This document shows positions 7,856 to 16,466 of a stretch of 64,000 nt of DNA, piece by piece. Within the stretch, counting starts at the first letter, position 1. Each line of letters opens with the position of its first letter. This DNA is from Bacteroides sp. (GTDB taxonomy: Bacteria > Bacteroidota > Bacteroidia > Bacteroidales > Bacteroidaceae), in contig DXWV01000059.1 of the NCBI GenBank assembly GCA_019416685.1, positions 1 through 64,000 of the forward strand, written 5' to 3'. The position numbers and the translations under genes were made by a program. The notes under the pieces were generated by a model, which saw only the letters and a program-made list of their open reading frames with translations, did not search any database and had not been told where the DNA came from.

Positions 7856-8344
7856 ATGGGATTGATTTATTTGGTAAGAAAGAAGAGATTCAGCACAGTA
7901 GAGGGATTTAAGGAGCTCTATTACGCTGTACAGAAGAAACTCCAGAAGCGTGGGGGGAAGAATGAAAATGACCTGGCAGATATGCTTTCTTCGCAAAGTG
8001 GCAGGAGTAAAGGTGATGTATTGAGCATACTTACCGATCTTCCTAAGGTGATGGAGGAAATATTGAAAAGCGGAGAATCGGTCACTATTCGTGGACTCGG
8101 GTCGTTTCATGCAGCTGTTACGAGTGACGGTTTTGAACATCCTGAGGATGTACTTCCTCATGAAGTGCGCTTGTCCAGGGTGTACTTTGTGGCCGACCGC
8201 AGATTCACCAACCGCGTCGGCAAGATGAAATTTTTCCGTTATCCCTTGTCGAAATATTTTCCGAAAAGTGCATTGCGGGCAGAAACTTTAGTAAAAGAGG
8301 CTGAAGAAGAGTTCGAAGAAGACTTCGGACAAGGGGTGGAATAA
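7856..8344 (+). CDS. HU-related DNA-binding protein
   Basis: This is a member of the Bacteroidetes HU-related (histone-like) group. Such proteins bend or bridge DNA, and most genomes of the phylum carry several. The 162 residues hold an HU fold core, with helices over about 15-75 and the beta-arm start at VTIRGLGSFHAAV. The C-terminal extension is acidic (EEEFEEDFGQGVE). HU itself is about 90 residues, so this is the long variant. It stands alone downstream of the repeat-bearing leader. The DNA sequence it binds, and whether it acts on its own leader, cannot be seen here. Confidence 0.85.
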   Translation: MGLIYLVRKKRFSTVEGFKELYYAVQKKLQKRGGKNENDLADMLSSQSGRSKGDVLSILTDLPKVMEEILKSGESVTIRGLGSFHAAVTSDGFEHPEDVLPHEVRLSRVYFVADRRFTNRVGKMKFFRYPLSKYFPKSALRAETLVKEAEEEFEEDFGQGVE

Positions 8345-8659
8345 TTAAAAGGAATTTACGAGTATACAGGTTTATCACAAAATTAACCGGAAGTTTCTAC
8401 CGGGTGGACACTGGCTTGTTTTGCTGCATGACGGGATGTGTGTTGTTATGCATATCGCTTTATGTAATTATCTCTTGTGTACCTTTTTGTGTAAGAAGTA
8501 CACTGTTTCTGTCTTTTTTCTCTTTTTTTTAATTAATATGTAACACATCTGTCCTTATTTTTTTCTTTTCCGATCTGTTGACAAGATTGCCAGCAAATGT
8601 TTTGTATTTCTCATATATTTTTGCGAATATTGCACCCATATCGTGTATCGGGAATTATT
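8345..8659. other. Intergenic stretch between the HU-like and sigma genes
   Basis: This stretch of about 315 bases holds no convincing gene. A weak hairpin (GTGTAC at 8477-8482 with GTACAC at 8498-8503) followed by T-rich sequence at 8510-8531 could end the HU-like transcript. A TATTTTTG -7-like box at 8616-8623 precedes the sigma factor gene. Confidence 0.5.
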
Positions 8660-9214
8660 ATGGATGACATTTTACTCGTTCAGCAACTAAAAAAAGGAAA
8701 TCAACTTGCTTTCACCACTCTTTATAAAAAGTATGGTGCACAAGCTTTTGCACTGTCTTTTAAATACCTGTGCAATAAAGAGTTGGCTGAGGATGCTGTA
8801 CAGAATTTGTTTATGAAAATCTGGATAAAACGTGAAGAACTGGAAGAGAGTCGTCCTATTAATCGTTTTTTATTTACTGTTTTGAAGAACGATTTATTGA
8901 ATATTCTGCGGGATTCAAAAAGTAATATTTTTGTATTGGATGACTGTTTGGAAATTCTCAATTATCTGGATGGAGAGGATACAGATTCTCAGGAATTTGA
9001 CCAGGAGCAAGTTGAAATGATACGTAGTGCCGTAGAACAATTGTCTCCTCAAAGGAAAAAGATTTTTTCTATGAAAATATCCGGGAAATATTCTAATCAG
9101 GAGATTGCAAACAGATTAAATCTGTCTATAAATACCATTAAATTTCAATATAGCCAGTCACTGAAACAAATTAAAAAGCTGGTTCGTGAGCGTGCAATTA
9201 TGCTGTTAATGTAA
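8660..9214 (+). CDS. ECF-type RNA polymerase sigma factor
   Basis: This is an extracytoplasmic-function sigma factor of the type that controls polysaccharide utilization loci. Region 2 includes AEDAVQNLFMKIWIKRE, and region 4 has the helix-turn-helix NQEIANRLNLSINTIKFQ near the C-terminus. An upstream ATG at 8597 exists, but the ATG at 8660 gives the normal N-terminus (MDDILLVQQLKKGN) and 184 residues, and a -7-like box lies between the two. It is followed by a FecR-type anti-sigma gene and a SusC with an STN domain, the complete set for signal transfer from an outer-membrane receptor to transcription. It probably drives the susCD operon that follows. Confidence 0.92.
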   Translation: MDDILLVQQLKKGNQLAFTTLYKKYGAQAFALSFKYLCNKELAEDAVQNLFMKIWIKREELEESRPINRFLFTVLKNDLLNILRDSKSNIFVLDDCLEILNYLDGEDTDSQEFDQEQVEMIRSAVEQLSPQRKKIFSMKISGKYSNQEIANRLNLSINTIKFQYSQSLKQIKKLVRERAIMLLM

Positions 9215-9334
9215 CTTTCGGATAGTCCAACGGGCATTCTTTTTATCTTTCTTAAAATATTTTTCAAAAATCAATGATTTTATATAATACTTTTCTTTCC
9301 TCTTTGTGTACTATATATAAAGATCAGTAAAAAC

Positions 9335-10267
9335 ATGCGTTTGAATAAACATAAAAATATAGCTCCGGAAATCATTAATTATATTGCTGAACATATAGAC
9401 AGCGATATTGATTGTTTGCTAAAGAATGAACCTTTGGCTATGGGTAGGCGTGAGATGCCGGAGTTTGATGAATATAAAGTCTATCAGAATATACTTGATA
9501 AAGTAGATAAAAGAAAGAAGAGAGCGTTTTGGCCAACTTTCAGGTGGGCGTGTGCCATCGCTTTGCTCCTTTTCAATATCAGTTACTTTACTTATATAAT
9601 AATGGAAGAGTGTACTCCTGAATATCAAGAGATATATGCTTCCAAAGGAGAAAAGTTGATTGTGCTCTTGCCTGACGGTAGTCGCGTGTGGTTGAATGCT
9701 GATTCAAAGCTGGTTTATCCGGAACAATTTACGGGGAAAGAACGTCAGGTTTCCTTGGTTGGTGAAGCTTATTTTGAAGTGAAAAAGAATCCGGATAATC
9801 CCTTCATGGTACAGGCGGATGAGATGAAGATAAAAGTGACTGGGACCAGTTTTAATGTATCTGCTTATCCTTCCGACAAAGAAATAACCACCACACTTGA
9901 TGAAGGAAAGATTATGATAGGACATTATGGTTCTAAATCTCCATTGTATGAGATGCGTCCGGGACAAACTGCTGTTTATGAGAAAGGTAGTTCACTCTGC
10001 AAAATTCGGGCAAATGAGTATTATAAAGATGCTTCCGGATGGAAAGAGAATAGGTTAGTCTTTCGAAATACCCCTTTGGAAGAAGTGCTGGCAGTACTTT
10101 CAAGGCAGTTTGATGTTAATTTTGATATCCGTGGGACTAAGATAACCACGTTCACATATAATTTTATTTGTAAAGCCAATGATCTTGGAAACATTCTGGA
10201 GACAATGGCTTCGATAACTCCAATTAAATTTAATAAAATTTCAGAAGATATCTATGAAGTGAGATAA
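9335..10267 (+). CDS. FecR-family anti-sigma factor
   Basis: This is the inner-membrane relay between a TonB-dependent receptor and its ECF sigma factor. The cytoplasmic N-terminal part covers about 1-69 and one membrane span about 70-90. The periplasmic FecR domain follows (LPDGSRVWLNADSKL, GEAYFEVKKN, VTGTSFNVSAYP), and a C-terminal DUF4974-like domain (VFRNTPLEEVLAVLSRQF) interacts with receptor STN domains in this family. The length of 310 is usual. It lies between the sigma gene and susC, 120 bases after the former. The cognate sensor is inferred to be the SusC-like protein directly downstream, 39 bases away. Confidence 0.93.
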   Translation: MRLNKHKNIAPEIINYIAEHIDSDIDCLLKNEPLAMGRREMPEFDEYKVYQNILDKVDKRKKRAFWPTFRWACAIALLLFNISYFTYIIMEECTPEYQEIYASKGEKLIVLLPDGSRVWLNADSKLVYPEQFTGKERQVSLVGEAYFEVKKNPDNPFMVQADEMKIKVTGTSFNVSAYPSDKEITTTLDEGKIMIGHYGSKSPLYEMRPGQTAVYEKGSSLCKIRANEYYKDASGWKENRLVFRNTPLEEVLAVLSRQFDVNFDIRGTKITTFTYNFICKANDLGNILETMASITPIKFNKISEDIYEVR

Positions 10268-10297
10268 AAAATAATTAATCTAGTAACTTTATCAATT

Positions 10298-10311
10298 TCT
10301 AATTTTATGAA
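10298..10311 (+). promoter_or_regulatory. susC start region, possible small-RNA pairing site
   Basis: TCTAATTTTATGAA spans the susC start codon. It differs at two positions from the segment TCTAATACTATGAA that is complementary to the repeated small RNA. One difference is a G-U wobble and one is a mismatch. The idea is inferred from complementarity alone, in an AT-rich stretch where chance matches are common. Confidence 0.3.
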
Positions 10312-13300
10312 TGAAAATCACTTGTTTTCATACATCCGAAAATGGTGTATGGTGTGCGGATTATGTCTTATTTTTCCGCTCATAGCTTACCCGCAACAAC
10401 AGAAAATTTCTGTGAATATTCGTAATTTGTCTCTCAAACAGGCTATGGAACAGATCAGTAAGCAGGCTGAAATGAATGTAGCTTATAGCAAAGAGTTTGT
10501 TGATACCAATAAGAAGGTTTCTTTGAAAGTTCAAAATATGAAATTAGAGGATGCACTTTCTTCTTTATTGAAAGGAATGAATGTTGGTTTCCGTTTTTTG
10601 GACAATAGTATTCTGTTGTATAATAAAAACGAGCAAAAAAAAGGAGGTACTTCTTCTGATAAAAAGAAAGAAGTATCAGTAAATGGACAAGTCGTTGATA
10701 AAATGACAGGAGAGCCGATTGTAGGTGCTACAATATCAGTTGTAGGTACTTCTACGGGTACAATTACCGATATTGACGGAAATTATTCGTTGAAAGTAGA
10801 TGAAGGGAGTACGTTACTTTTCTCTTTTATAGGTTATACAGAAGTAAAACAAGTTGTTCGCCAACCGGGAAAGCTGGATGTGACTTTAGCGGAAAGTGCA
10901 ATTCAATTGAACGATGTAGTTGTGGTTGGTTATGGAGTGCAGAAGAAAGTAAATCTTTCTGGAGCTGTTGATGTTGTAAAAGGAGAAGCATTGGAGAATC
11001 GTCCTATAACGAATGTAGGAAGTGGTTTACAGGGGCTATTACCGGGAGTTTCTATTACAAATAAATCTGGTCAGCCGGGTAGCCCTTCTATGTCTATCAT
11101 GATACGTGGTGTAAATACTATTAATAGTAGTACATCTCCCCTTATTCTTATTGATGGTGTTGCAGGAGGAGATATGAATTTGTTAAATCCGGATGATATA
11201 GAGAGTGTTTCAGTATTGAAAGATGCGGCTTCATCTGCTATTTATGGAGCTCGGGCTGCTAATGGAGTTATACTGATAACAACAAAAGCGGGAAAGAATA
11301 AAGAGAAAACTACTGTCACTTATTCTGGCTATGTAGGTGTTCAGACGCCAACTTCATTGCCAGAACTTGTTAATGGACGTGAATATATGGAATTAGCTAA
11401 TGAAGCCCAAACAGCTATTGGAGTGGCTAAACCTTATTTACAAGATGCATTTGATGCTTACGATGCAGGTACTGCTCTTAATGACTACTCAAATACAGAT
11501 TGGATTAGTGAAATATACAAAAAAGGAGCATTCCAAACCGGGCATAACATAAGCGTTTCCGGAGGTACAGGGAAAAGTGCTTACTACATGTCTTATGGCT
11601 TTTTGGATCAAGATGGTTTGATTGTAGGGGACCCTTATAGTTCAAAGCGACATAATATACGAATGAATTTGAATACAGAATTATATGATCGTTTAAAAGT
11701 CAGTGGAATTGTGAGTTTTGTAGATTATTATCGTCAGGACTGTGTTGGTAGTGGCACCGGAGGAGTTTTCCGTTTGGCTCAGCGTATGTCTCCTTTATTA
11801 CCGATAAAATGGATGGATCAAAATGAAAATGATGGTAGTTGGTATGAAACAGAAAATTGGTCACAGGGTTCTGTTACCAATCCCCTGCAGGTGGCTTATA
11901 GCGATGGATATGGTAAGACAAATTCCCGTGCTTTGAATACGATAGCCAACGCTGATTTGAAAATTGCTAAAGGTTTGAATTTTAATGGTCAATATTCAGC
12001 TAATTATTATACATCAGATGTGAAAAGGTTTTCTCCGGTAATGGAGAAATATATGTCAGATGGAAGTCCACATCCTGGAAATATAGGATTGAGAAATTCA
12101 ATTTCGGGTAATCACACTAAAACGCTGACACAGTCTTTAACTGCTACTATTAATTATCAAACGAAAATTAAACGTAATCATAATTTGAAAATACTTGGAG
12201 GATTCTCACAAGAATGGGCAGATACTGAAACATTAGGTGCTAGCCGAAAGAATATTTTACTTGATGGCATTGAAGTGATAGATGCAGGTACGGAAGATAT
12301 AAATAATAATGGTACTGCTTATCATTGGGCACTCCGGTCTTTCTTCGGACGTGTGAATTATGATTTTAACGAAAGATATTTGTTGGAAGCTAATATTCGT
12401 TATGATGGAACTTCGAGATTTGATAAGAATAATCGCTGGGGAGCTTTTCCTTCGGTATCTGGTGCCTGGAAGTTTTCAGAAGAGAAGTTTATGAATTTTA
12501 GTAAATCCTTTTTAAACTTGGGTAAAGTAAGAGCGTCCTGGGGGCAGTTAGGAAACCAGAGCATAGGTAGTGATTATTATCCTTATCTAACTCCCATTGA
12601 GAGAGTTATAAATGCGTATCCTATCGGTGGTATTAATAATGTCGGATTTCAACAATTAGCATTGGGAAACAAAGGTATTAAGTGGGAAACTATTGAAATG
12701 TTAAATATAGGCGTTGATATGCATATGTTTTCCAATCGGTTATTGTTTTCTTTCGATTGGTTTAAAAAGAAAAATATAGATGCTTTGGTACGACCGATAT
12801 ATCCAACTGTAATTGGTATAACTGGTAATGAAAATTTGCCTTTAGAGAATATGGGAGAAATTCAGAATAAAGGTTGGGAGTTAAATTTAACATGGAGAGA
12901 TCAGGTAGGACAAGTAAAATATCAGGTATCTTTTAATTTATCTGATGCAAAAAATGAAATTACGGATTTAGGAAAAAGTGCACCTTCTTTAGGTAATAAT
13001 ATTCGTAGAGAGGGAGATCCTATTGATGCTTATTATGGTTATTTGACTGATGGATTAGCACAGATTTCTGATTTTGGAGGAAGAAATGAAAGTAATGGTA
13101 AATATGTAGATCCTAAATTTCCGGTAATAAGTAGTTATGCAGATATAATTCAACCCGGAGATATTAAATACCGAGATATTAGTGGTCCTGATGGTAAACC
13201 GGATGGAGTTATTAATGATTATGACAAAGTAGTTTTCGGTGATAAATATCCTCGTTATTCTTATTCTTTAAAAGGAGAACTCGAATGGAAAGGCATTGAT

Positions 13301-13723
13301 TTTTCTTTTTACTTACAGGGAGTGGGAAAGGTTAATGGATATTTGACAGATGAGGCCCGGCATTGTTTTATCAATGACTATTCAATACCTAAAAAAGCTC
13401 ATTTGGATAGATGGACTCCTAATAATCCGGGAGCATCATATCCGCGTATGTATTTTGCTCAGAAACATAATATTGAATTTTCAGATTATTGGCTGGAGAA
13501 TGCTTCTTATCTGAGGGTGAAGAATATTCAGTTGGGGTATTCTTTCCCGAAAAGCATGTTGCAGAAGATAAAAGCAAATCGTTTGAGAATTTATGTTTCA
13601 GCAGATAATCCGTTTACATTCACTAATTATTTTAGTGGATTTGATCCGGAAGTAAGAGAATCTTCTGGCGATTCGTATCCTCAAGTGAAAACATATGCTT
13701 TGGGAGTAAATATTTCTTTCTAA
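10307..13723 (+). CDS. SusC/RagA-type TonB-dependent receptor with STN domain
   Basis: This outer-membrane barrel imports oligosaccharides with energy from TonB. In order it has a signal peptide to about residue 29, an STN domain at about 34-105 (KISVNIRNLSLKQAMEQI), a carboxypeptidase-D-like regulatory domain at about 124-205, a plug with MIRGVNTINSS and SAIYGARAANGVILITT, and a long barrel ending in aromatic SF. The STN domain marks receptors that signal through FecR, which fits the two upstream genes. The length of 1138 is normal for this class. It is followed by susD after 21 bases. Base composition is AT-rich compared with the housekeeping genes nearby, as often seen in such loci. Confidence 0.96.
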   Translation: MNENHLFSYIRKWCMVCGLCLIFPLIAYPQQQKISVNIRNLSLKQAMEQISKQAEMNVAYSKEFVDTNKKVSLKVQNMKLEDALSSLLKGMNVGFRFLDNSILLYNKNEQKKGGTSSDKKKEVSVNGQVVDKMTGEPIVGATISVVGTSTGTITDIDGNYSLKVDEGSTLLFSFIGYTEVKQVVRQPGKLDVTLAESAIQLNDVVVVGYGVQKKVNLSGAVDVVKGEALENRPITNVGSGLQGLLPGVSITNKSGQPGSPSMSIMIRGVNTINSSTSPLILIDGVAGGDMNLLNPDDIESVSVLKDAASSAIYGARAANGVILITTKAGKNKEKTTVTYSGYVGVQTPTSLPELVNGREYMELANEAQTAIGVAKPYLQDAFDAYDAGTALNDYSNTDWISEIYKKGAFQTGHNISVSGGTGKSAYYMSYGFLDQDGLIVGDPYSSKRHNIRMNLNTELYDRLKVSGIVSFVDYYRQDCVGSGTGGVFRLAQRMSPLLPIKWMDQNENDGSWYETENWSQGSVTNPLQVAYSDGYGKTNSRALNTIANADLKIAKGLNFNGQYSANYYTSDVKRFSPVMEKYMSDGSPHPGNIGLRNSISGNHTKTLTQSLTATINYQTKIKRNHNLKILGGFSQEWADTETLGASRKNILLDGIEVIDAGTEDINNNGTAYHWALRSFFGRVNYDFNERYLLEANIRYDGTSRFDKNNRWGAFPSVSGAWKFSEEKFMNFSKSFLNLGKVRASWGQLGNQSIGSDYYPYLTPIERVINAYPIGGINNVGFQQLALGNKGIKWETIEMLNIGVDMHMFSNRLLFSFDWFKKKNIDALVRPIYPTVIGITGNENLPLENMGEIQNKGWELNLTWRDQVGQVKYQVSFNLSDAKNEITDLGKSAPSLGNNIRREGDPIDAYYGYLTDGLAQISDFGGRNESNGKYVDPKFPVISSYADIIQPGDIKYRDISGPDGKPDGVINDYDKVVFGDKYPRYSYSLKGELEWKGIDFSFYLQGVGKVNGYLTDEARHCFINDYSIPKKAHLDRWTPNNPGASYPRMYFAQKHNIEFSDYWLENASYLRVKNIQLGYSFPKSMLQKIKANRLRIYVSADNPFTFTNYFSGFDPEVRESSGDSYPQVKTYALGVNISF

Positions 13724-13744
13724 TCATAATAAAGTATAAACAAA

Positions 13745-15475
13745 ATGAAGAACATATATAAGTATATTTTTATATCCATTTTTCCTTTCTGTATGTCTGG
13801 ATGTAGTGATTTTCTGGATAAATATCCTTTGGATAGCGTAACTCATGAAACTTACTGGAAAACGGAATCACAGTTAAGAGCAGCTTTATATCCTTGCTAT
13901 GAGGGATTTAAATTTGACTTAATTATAAATATGGGAGAATCTTGTGGGGAGACTGTTATTTGGGGAGATTTAACGAGTGGACTAAGTAAAGTACCAGGTG
14001 GGCGTCATACAGCCAATGATGGTTTCCCATTTACCAGTTATTGGAGATTTGCTTATGCTGCAATTTTTACATGCAATAATTACTTGGATAATTATGATAG
14101 AGCAGAAATTCCTCAAGATGTAAAAGATGTATATGCAGCAGAGGTTAAGGTTATTCGGGCATTGCAATATTTTTGGCTAACTTCTGTGTGGGGTGATGTA
14201 CCTTGGATCAATCATGTTATTACTTCTGAAGAAGCGTATGGTCCTAGAACTGAAAAAGAAAAAATAATTGATTATATTTTGGATGACTTGACTTGGGCAG
14301 CCTCCAAATTAGGTAAAGATCGCCAGTTGGGTGAGAATGTAGGTCGTATTGACAGGTGGGGAGCTTTGGCTTTGAAGGCTAGAATTGCTTTACAGAATGG
14401 AAGATGGAACATTGCAGCAGAAGCAGCCAAAGAAGTGATAGATAAGGGTCCGTATGGCTTGTATAGTTACGATAAAATATATCATATAGAAGGGGACACA
14501 GAGACAGATCCTAATAATAATGAGTCTATTATTTATAGTATGTATGTACCAGATGTTCGTATGAATAATATGACGAATTTTACTTGCTGTCCTGTTGATT
14601 ATATTCGGTTAAATGCTTCAAAAACGCTGGTTGATGCCTATCTGTGTATTGATGGAAAGCCAGCGAAGGCAGGGCTGGAATATTATAAACGTAATGATAT
14701 AGAAACCTCTCCTTTATATACTAATCCTGAACAGCATTATGCAGATTATTTTAAAAATAGAGACCCTCGAATGGCATTGACTTTATATACACCTGGTGAT
14801 AAATGGCCTGGTGGAGATGATGGTGATAAAGAAAATAAACAAAAGAATGAAATTTTTATGTTGCCTCGTTTTGCTCCTTTACAGGCAAACAACAAAAATG
14901 GAGCCAATTCGAGAACCGGTTTCTATTTTAAGAAGTATAATACTCCGGAGATGGCAGGACAAGCGAATAAGAGTCATAGTAACATTAATGTAATTCGTTT
15001 TCCTGAGGTATTACTGACATATGCAGAAGCTATGTTTGAGCTGCAAGGCAAAACTTTGACTCAAGAGCAAATAGATTATACTATAAATAAACTGAGAGAT
15101 CGGGTAGGAATGCATCGGATGGATCTGGATGAACTAAGAGAGTGGAATCTTGATTTAGAGACAGAATTACACAGAGAAAGGCATATTGAAATGGCATTTG
15201 ACGGAATGCGCTATTTTGATATACTTCGGTGGAAAGAGGGTTGGCGATTGGGACGTGCTGTAACTGGGCCAAGTGAACAGGTTTGTTTGAGAGATTTGGG
15301 AGCTAATCCTTATGTGGGCAATGGAGTTGATGAATTTGGTGATATTATTTATGAAAAGTCTGTGGCAGAAGGTGGACTAAGGAATTTTGATGCGTCGAAA
15401 CATTATTTATGGCCGGTACCTTATGAAGAAAGAGTGAAGAATCCGTCTTTAGGTCAGAATCCCGGTTGGGAGTAA
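13745..15475 (+). CDS. SusD/RagB-type glycan-binding lipoprotein
   Basis: This surface lipoprotein acts as the lid of the SusC transporter and binds the target glycan. The signal peptide ends at a lipobox with Cys20 (FCMSGCSDFLDKYP). The N-terminal DFLDKYPLDSVTHETYW, the central TPR-like helices and the C-terminal motif ERHIEMAFDGMRYFDILRW, followed by LWPVPYEER, are classic for the family. The length of 576 is normal. It forms the susCD pair with the preceding gene. A stem of nine pairs (15519-15527 with 15552-15560) lies after its stop and could set relative expression of downstream genes. Confidence 0.96.
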   Translation: MKNIYKYIFISIFPFCMSGCSDFLDKYPLDSVTHETYWKTESQLRAALYPCYEGFKFDLIINMGESCGETVIWGDLTSGLSKVPGGRHTANDGFPFTSYWRFAYAAIFTCNNYLDNYDRAEIPQDVKDVYAAEVKVIRALQYFWLTSVWGDVPWINHVITSEEAYGPRTEKEKIIDYILDDLTWAASKLGKDRQLGENVGRIDRWGALALKARIALQNGRWNIAAEAAKEVIDKGPYGLYSYDKIYHIEGDTETDPNNNESIIYSMYVPDVRMNNMTNFTCCPVDYIRLNASKTLVDAYLCIDGKPAKAGLEYYKRNDIETSPLYTNPEQHYADYFKNRDPRMALTLYTPGDKWPGGDDGDKENKQKNEIFMLPRFAPLQANNKNGANSRTGFYFKKYNTPEMAGQANKSHSNINVIRFPEVLLTYAEAMFELQGKTLTQEQIDYTINKLRDRVGMHRMDLDELREWNLDLETELHRERHIEMAFDGMRYFDILRWKEGWRLGRAVTGPSEQVCLRDLGANPYVGNGVDEFGDIIYEKSVAEGGLRNFDASKHYLWPVPYEERVKNPSLGQNPGWE

Positions 15476-15518
15476 GTTTAAAGGAATATTAATGTAATTA
15501 TGTTTTGTGAGATTCGTT

Positions 15519-15560
15519 CTGGCTCTTTTGGCTGTTACCGAATTGGACTTTAAGAGCCAG
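15519..15560 (+). promoter_or_regulatory. Intercistronic hairpin after susD
   Basis: CTGGCTCTT (15519-15527) pairs perfectly with AAGAGCCAG (15552-15560) around a 24-nt loop. No T-run follows, so it looks like an mRNA-stabilising or partial attenuating structure between susD and the EEP gene rather than a full terminator. Confidence 0.5.
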
Positions 15561-15597
15561 GATGAATTTTGTAGGTATTATAATAAAGAGAATGTAT

Positions 15598-16449
15598 ATG
15601 AGAAAGTTTTTGTTTTATGCTTTGAGTATTTTGTTTTGTGCTTGTGGGAGTAATGATGACTATACCGATAAAGGTGGTGGTTGGGATAACCCAGGAGACG
15701 ATGATGCTGCAAAAGAAATCCGGGTGATGAGTTACAATATAAAGCATTGTGAACCTTATAATCCGGGTGGAGAACAGTTGGCGGTAAATGTGACTAATGT
15801 AGCTAATGCAATAAAGATGGCAGGTCCAGATCTTGTTTTTCTACAGGAAGTTGATAGATTTACTACCCGTAGTGGTAAAACGAGTGACTAGGTAGCAGAA
15901 CTTTCTAAATTGACTGGGTTAAAAGTTAGTTATTTTGGCAAAGCTCAGGATTACCAGGGAGGAGAATTTGGATTGGCTATATTGTCTAAATATGTTCTTA
16001 CAAATACGAAAACAATAGCATTACCAAGAAAAGAAATTCCGGGAGAATATGTAGGCTATTCCATTTTATGTCAAGCGGATGTTTCTATTGATGGAACGAA
16101 AATCACTATAGGAAGTGTTCATTTAGGATTGCAACAGGAAATACGGGATATGCAATTACCATTTATGCAGGATCACTTTAAGAATATAACCAACCCTATT
16201 CTTATTTGTGGAGATTTTAATGCAACTCCTAATAATTCAACTATTAAAACATGGGATAGCTATGGTTTTGTAAGAACAAATACAGACTCTAAGAATTTTA
16301 CAATACCTTCTTTGCCAGAACCTACTAAAGAATTGGATTATATAACTTTTCGTCCAGCTGAAAAGTTTGAAGTATTAAATCATAAAGTATATACTGGCAT
16401 AAATGCTTCGGACCACTTGCCTATTATGTCAATTATCAAGATAAAATAA
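15598..16449 (+). pseudogene. EEP-family phosphatase/phosphodiesterase lipoprotein with in-frame TAG
   Basis: The endonuclease/exonuclease/phosphatase fold is clear: IRVMSYNIKHCEP, LVFLQEVDRFTTRSGK, then ICGDFNATPNN and ASDHLPIMS near the end. These supply the metal-binding Asn, Glu, Asp, Asn and the catalytic His of the fold. The start at 15598 gives a lipoprotein signal (MRKFLFYALSILFCACGSND). The frame is interrupted by TAG at 15889-15891, after RSGKTSD, and resumes in the same frame with VAELSKLTGLKVSYF. A C-to-T change of a CAG glutamine codon would explain it. The full frame is 283 codons. A second intact EEP protein lies at 19578, so function may be partly redundant. A sequencing error cannot be excluded. 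Confidence 0.8.
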
Positions 16450-16466
16450 TGTGATAAGATAATTAT

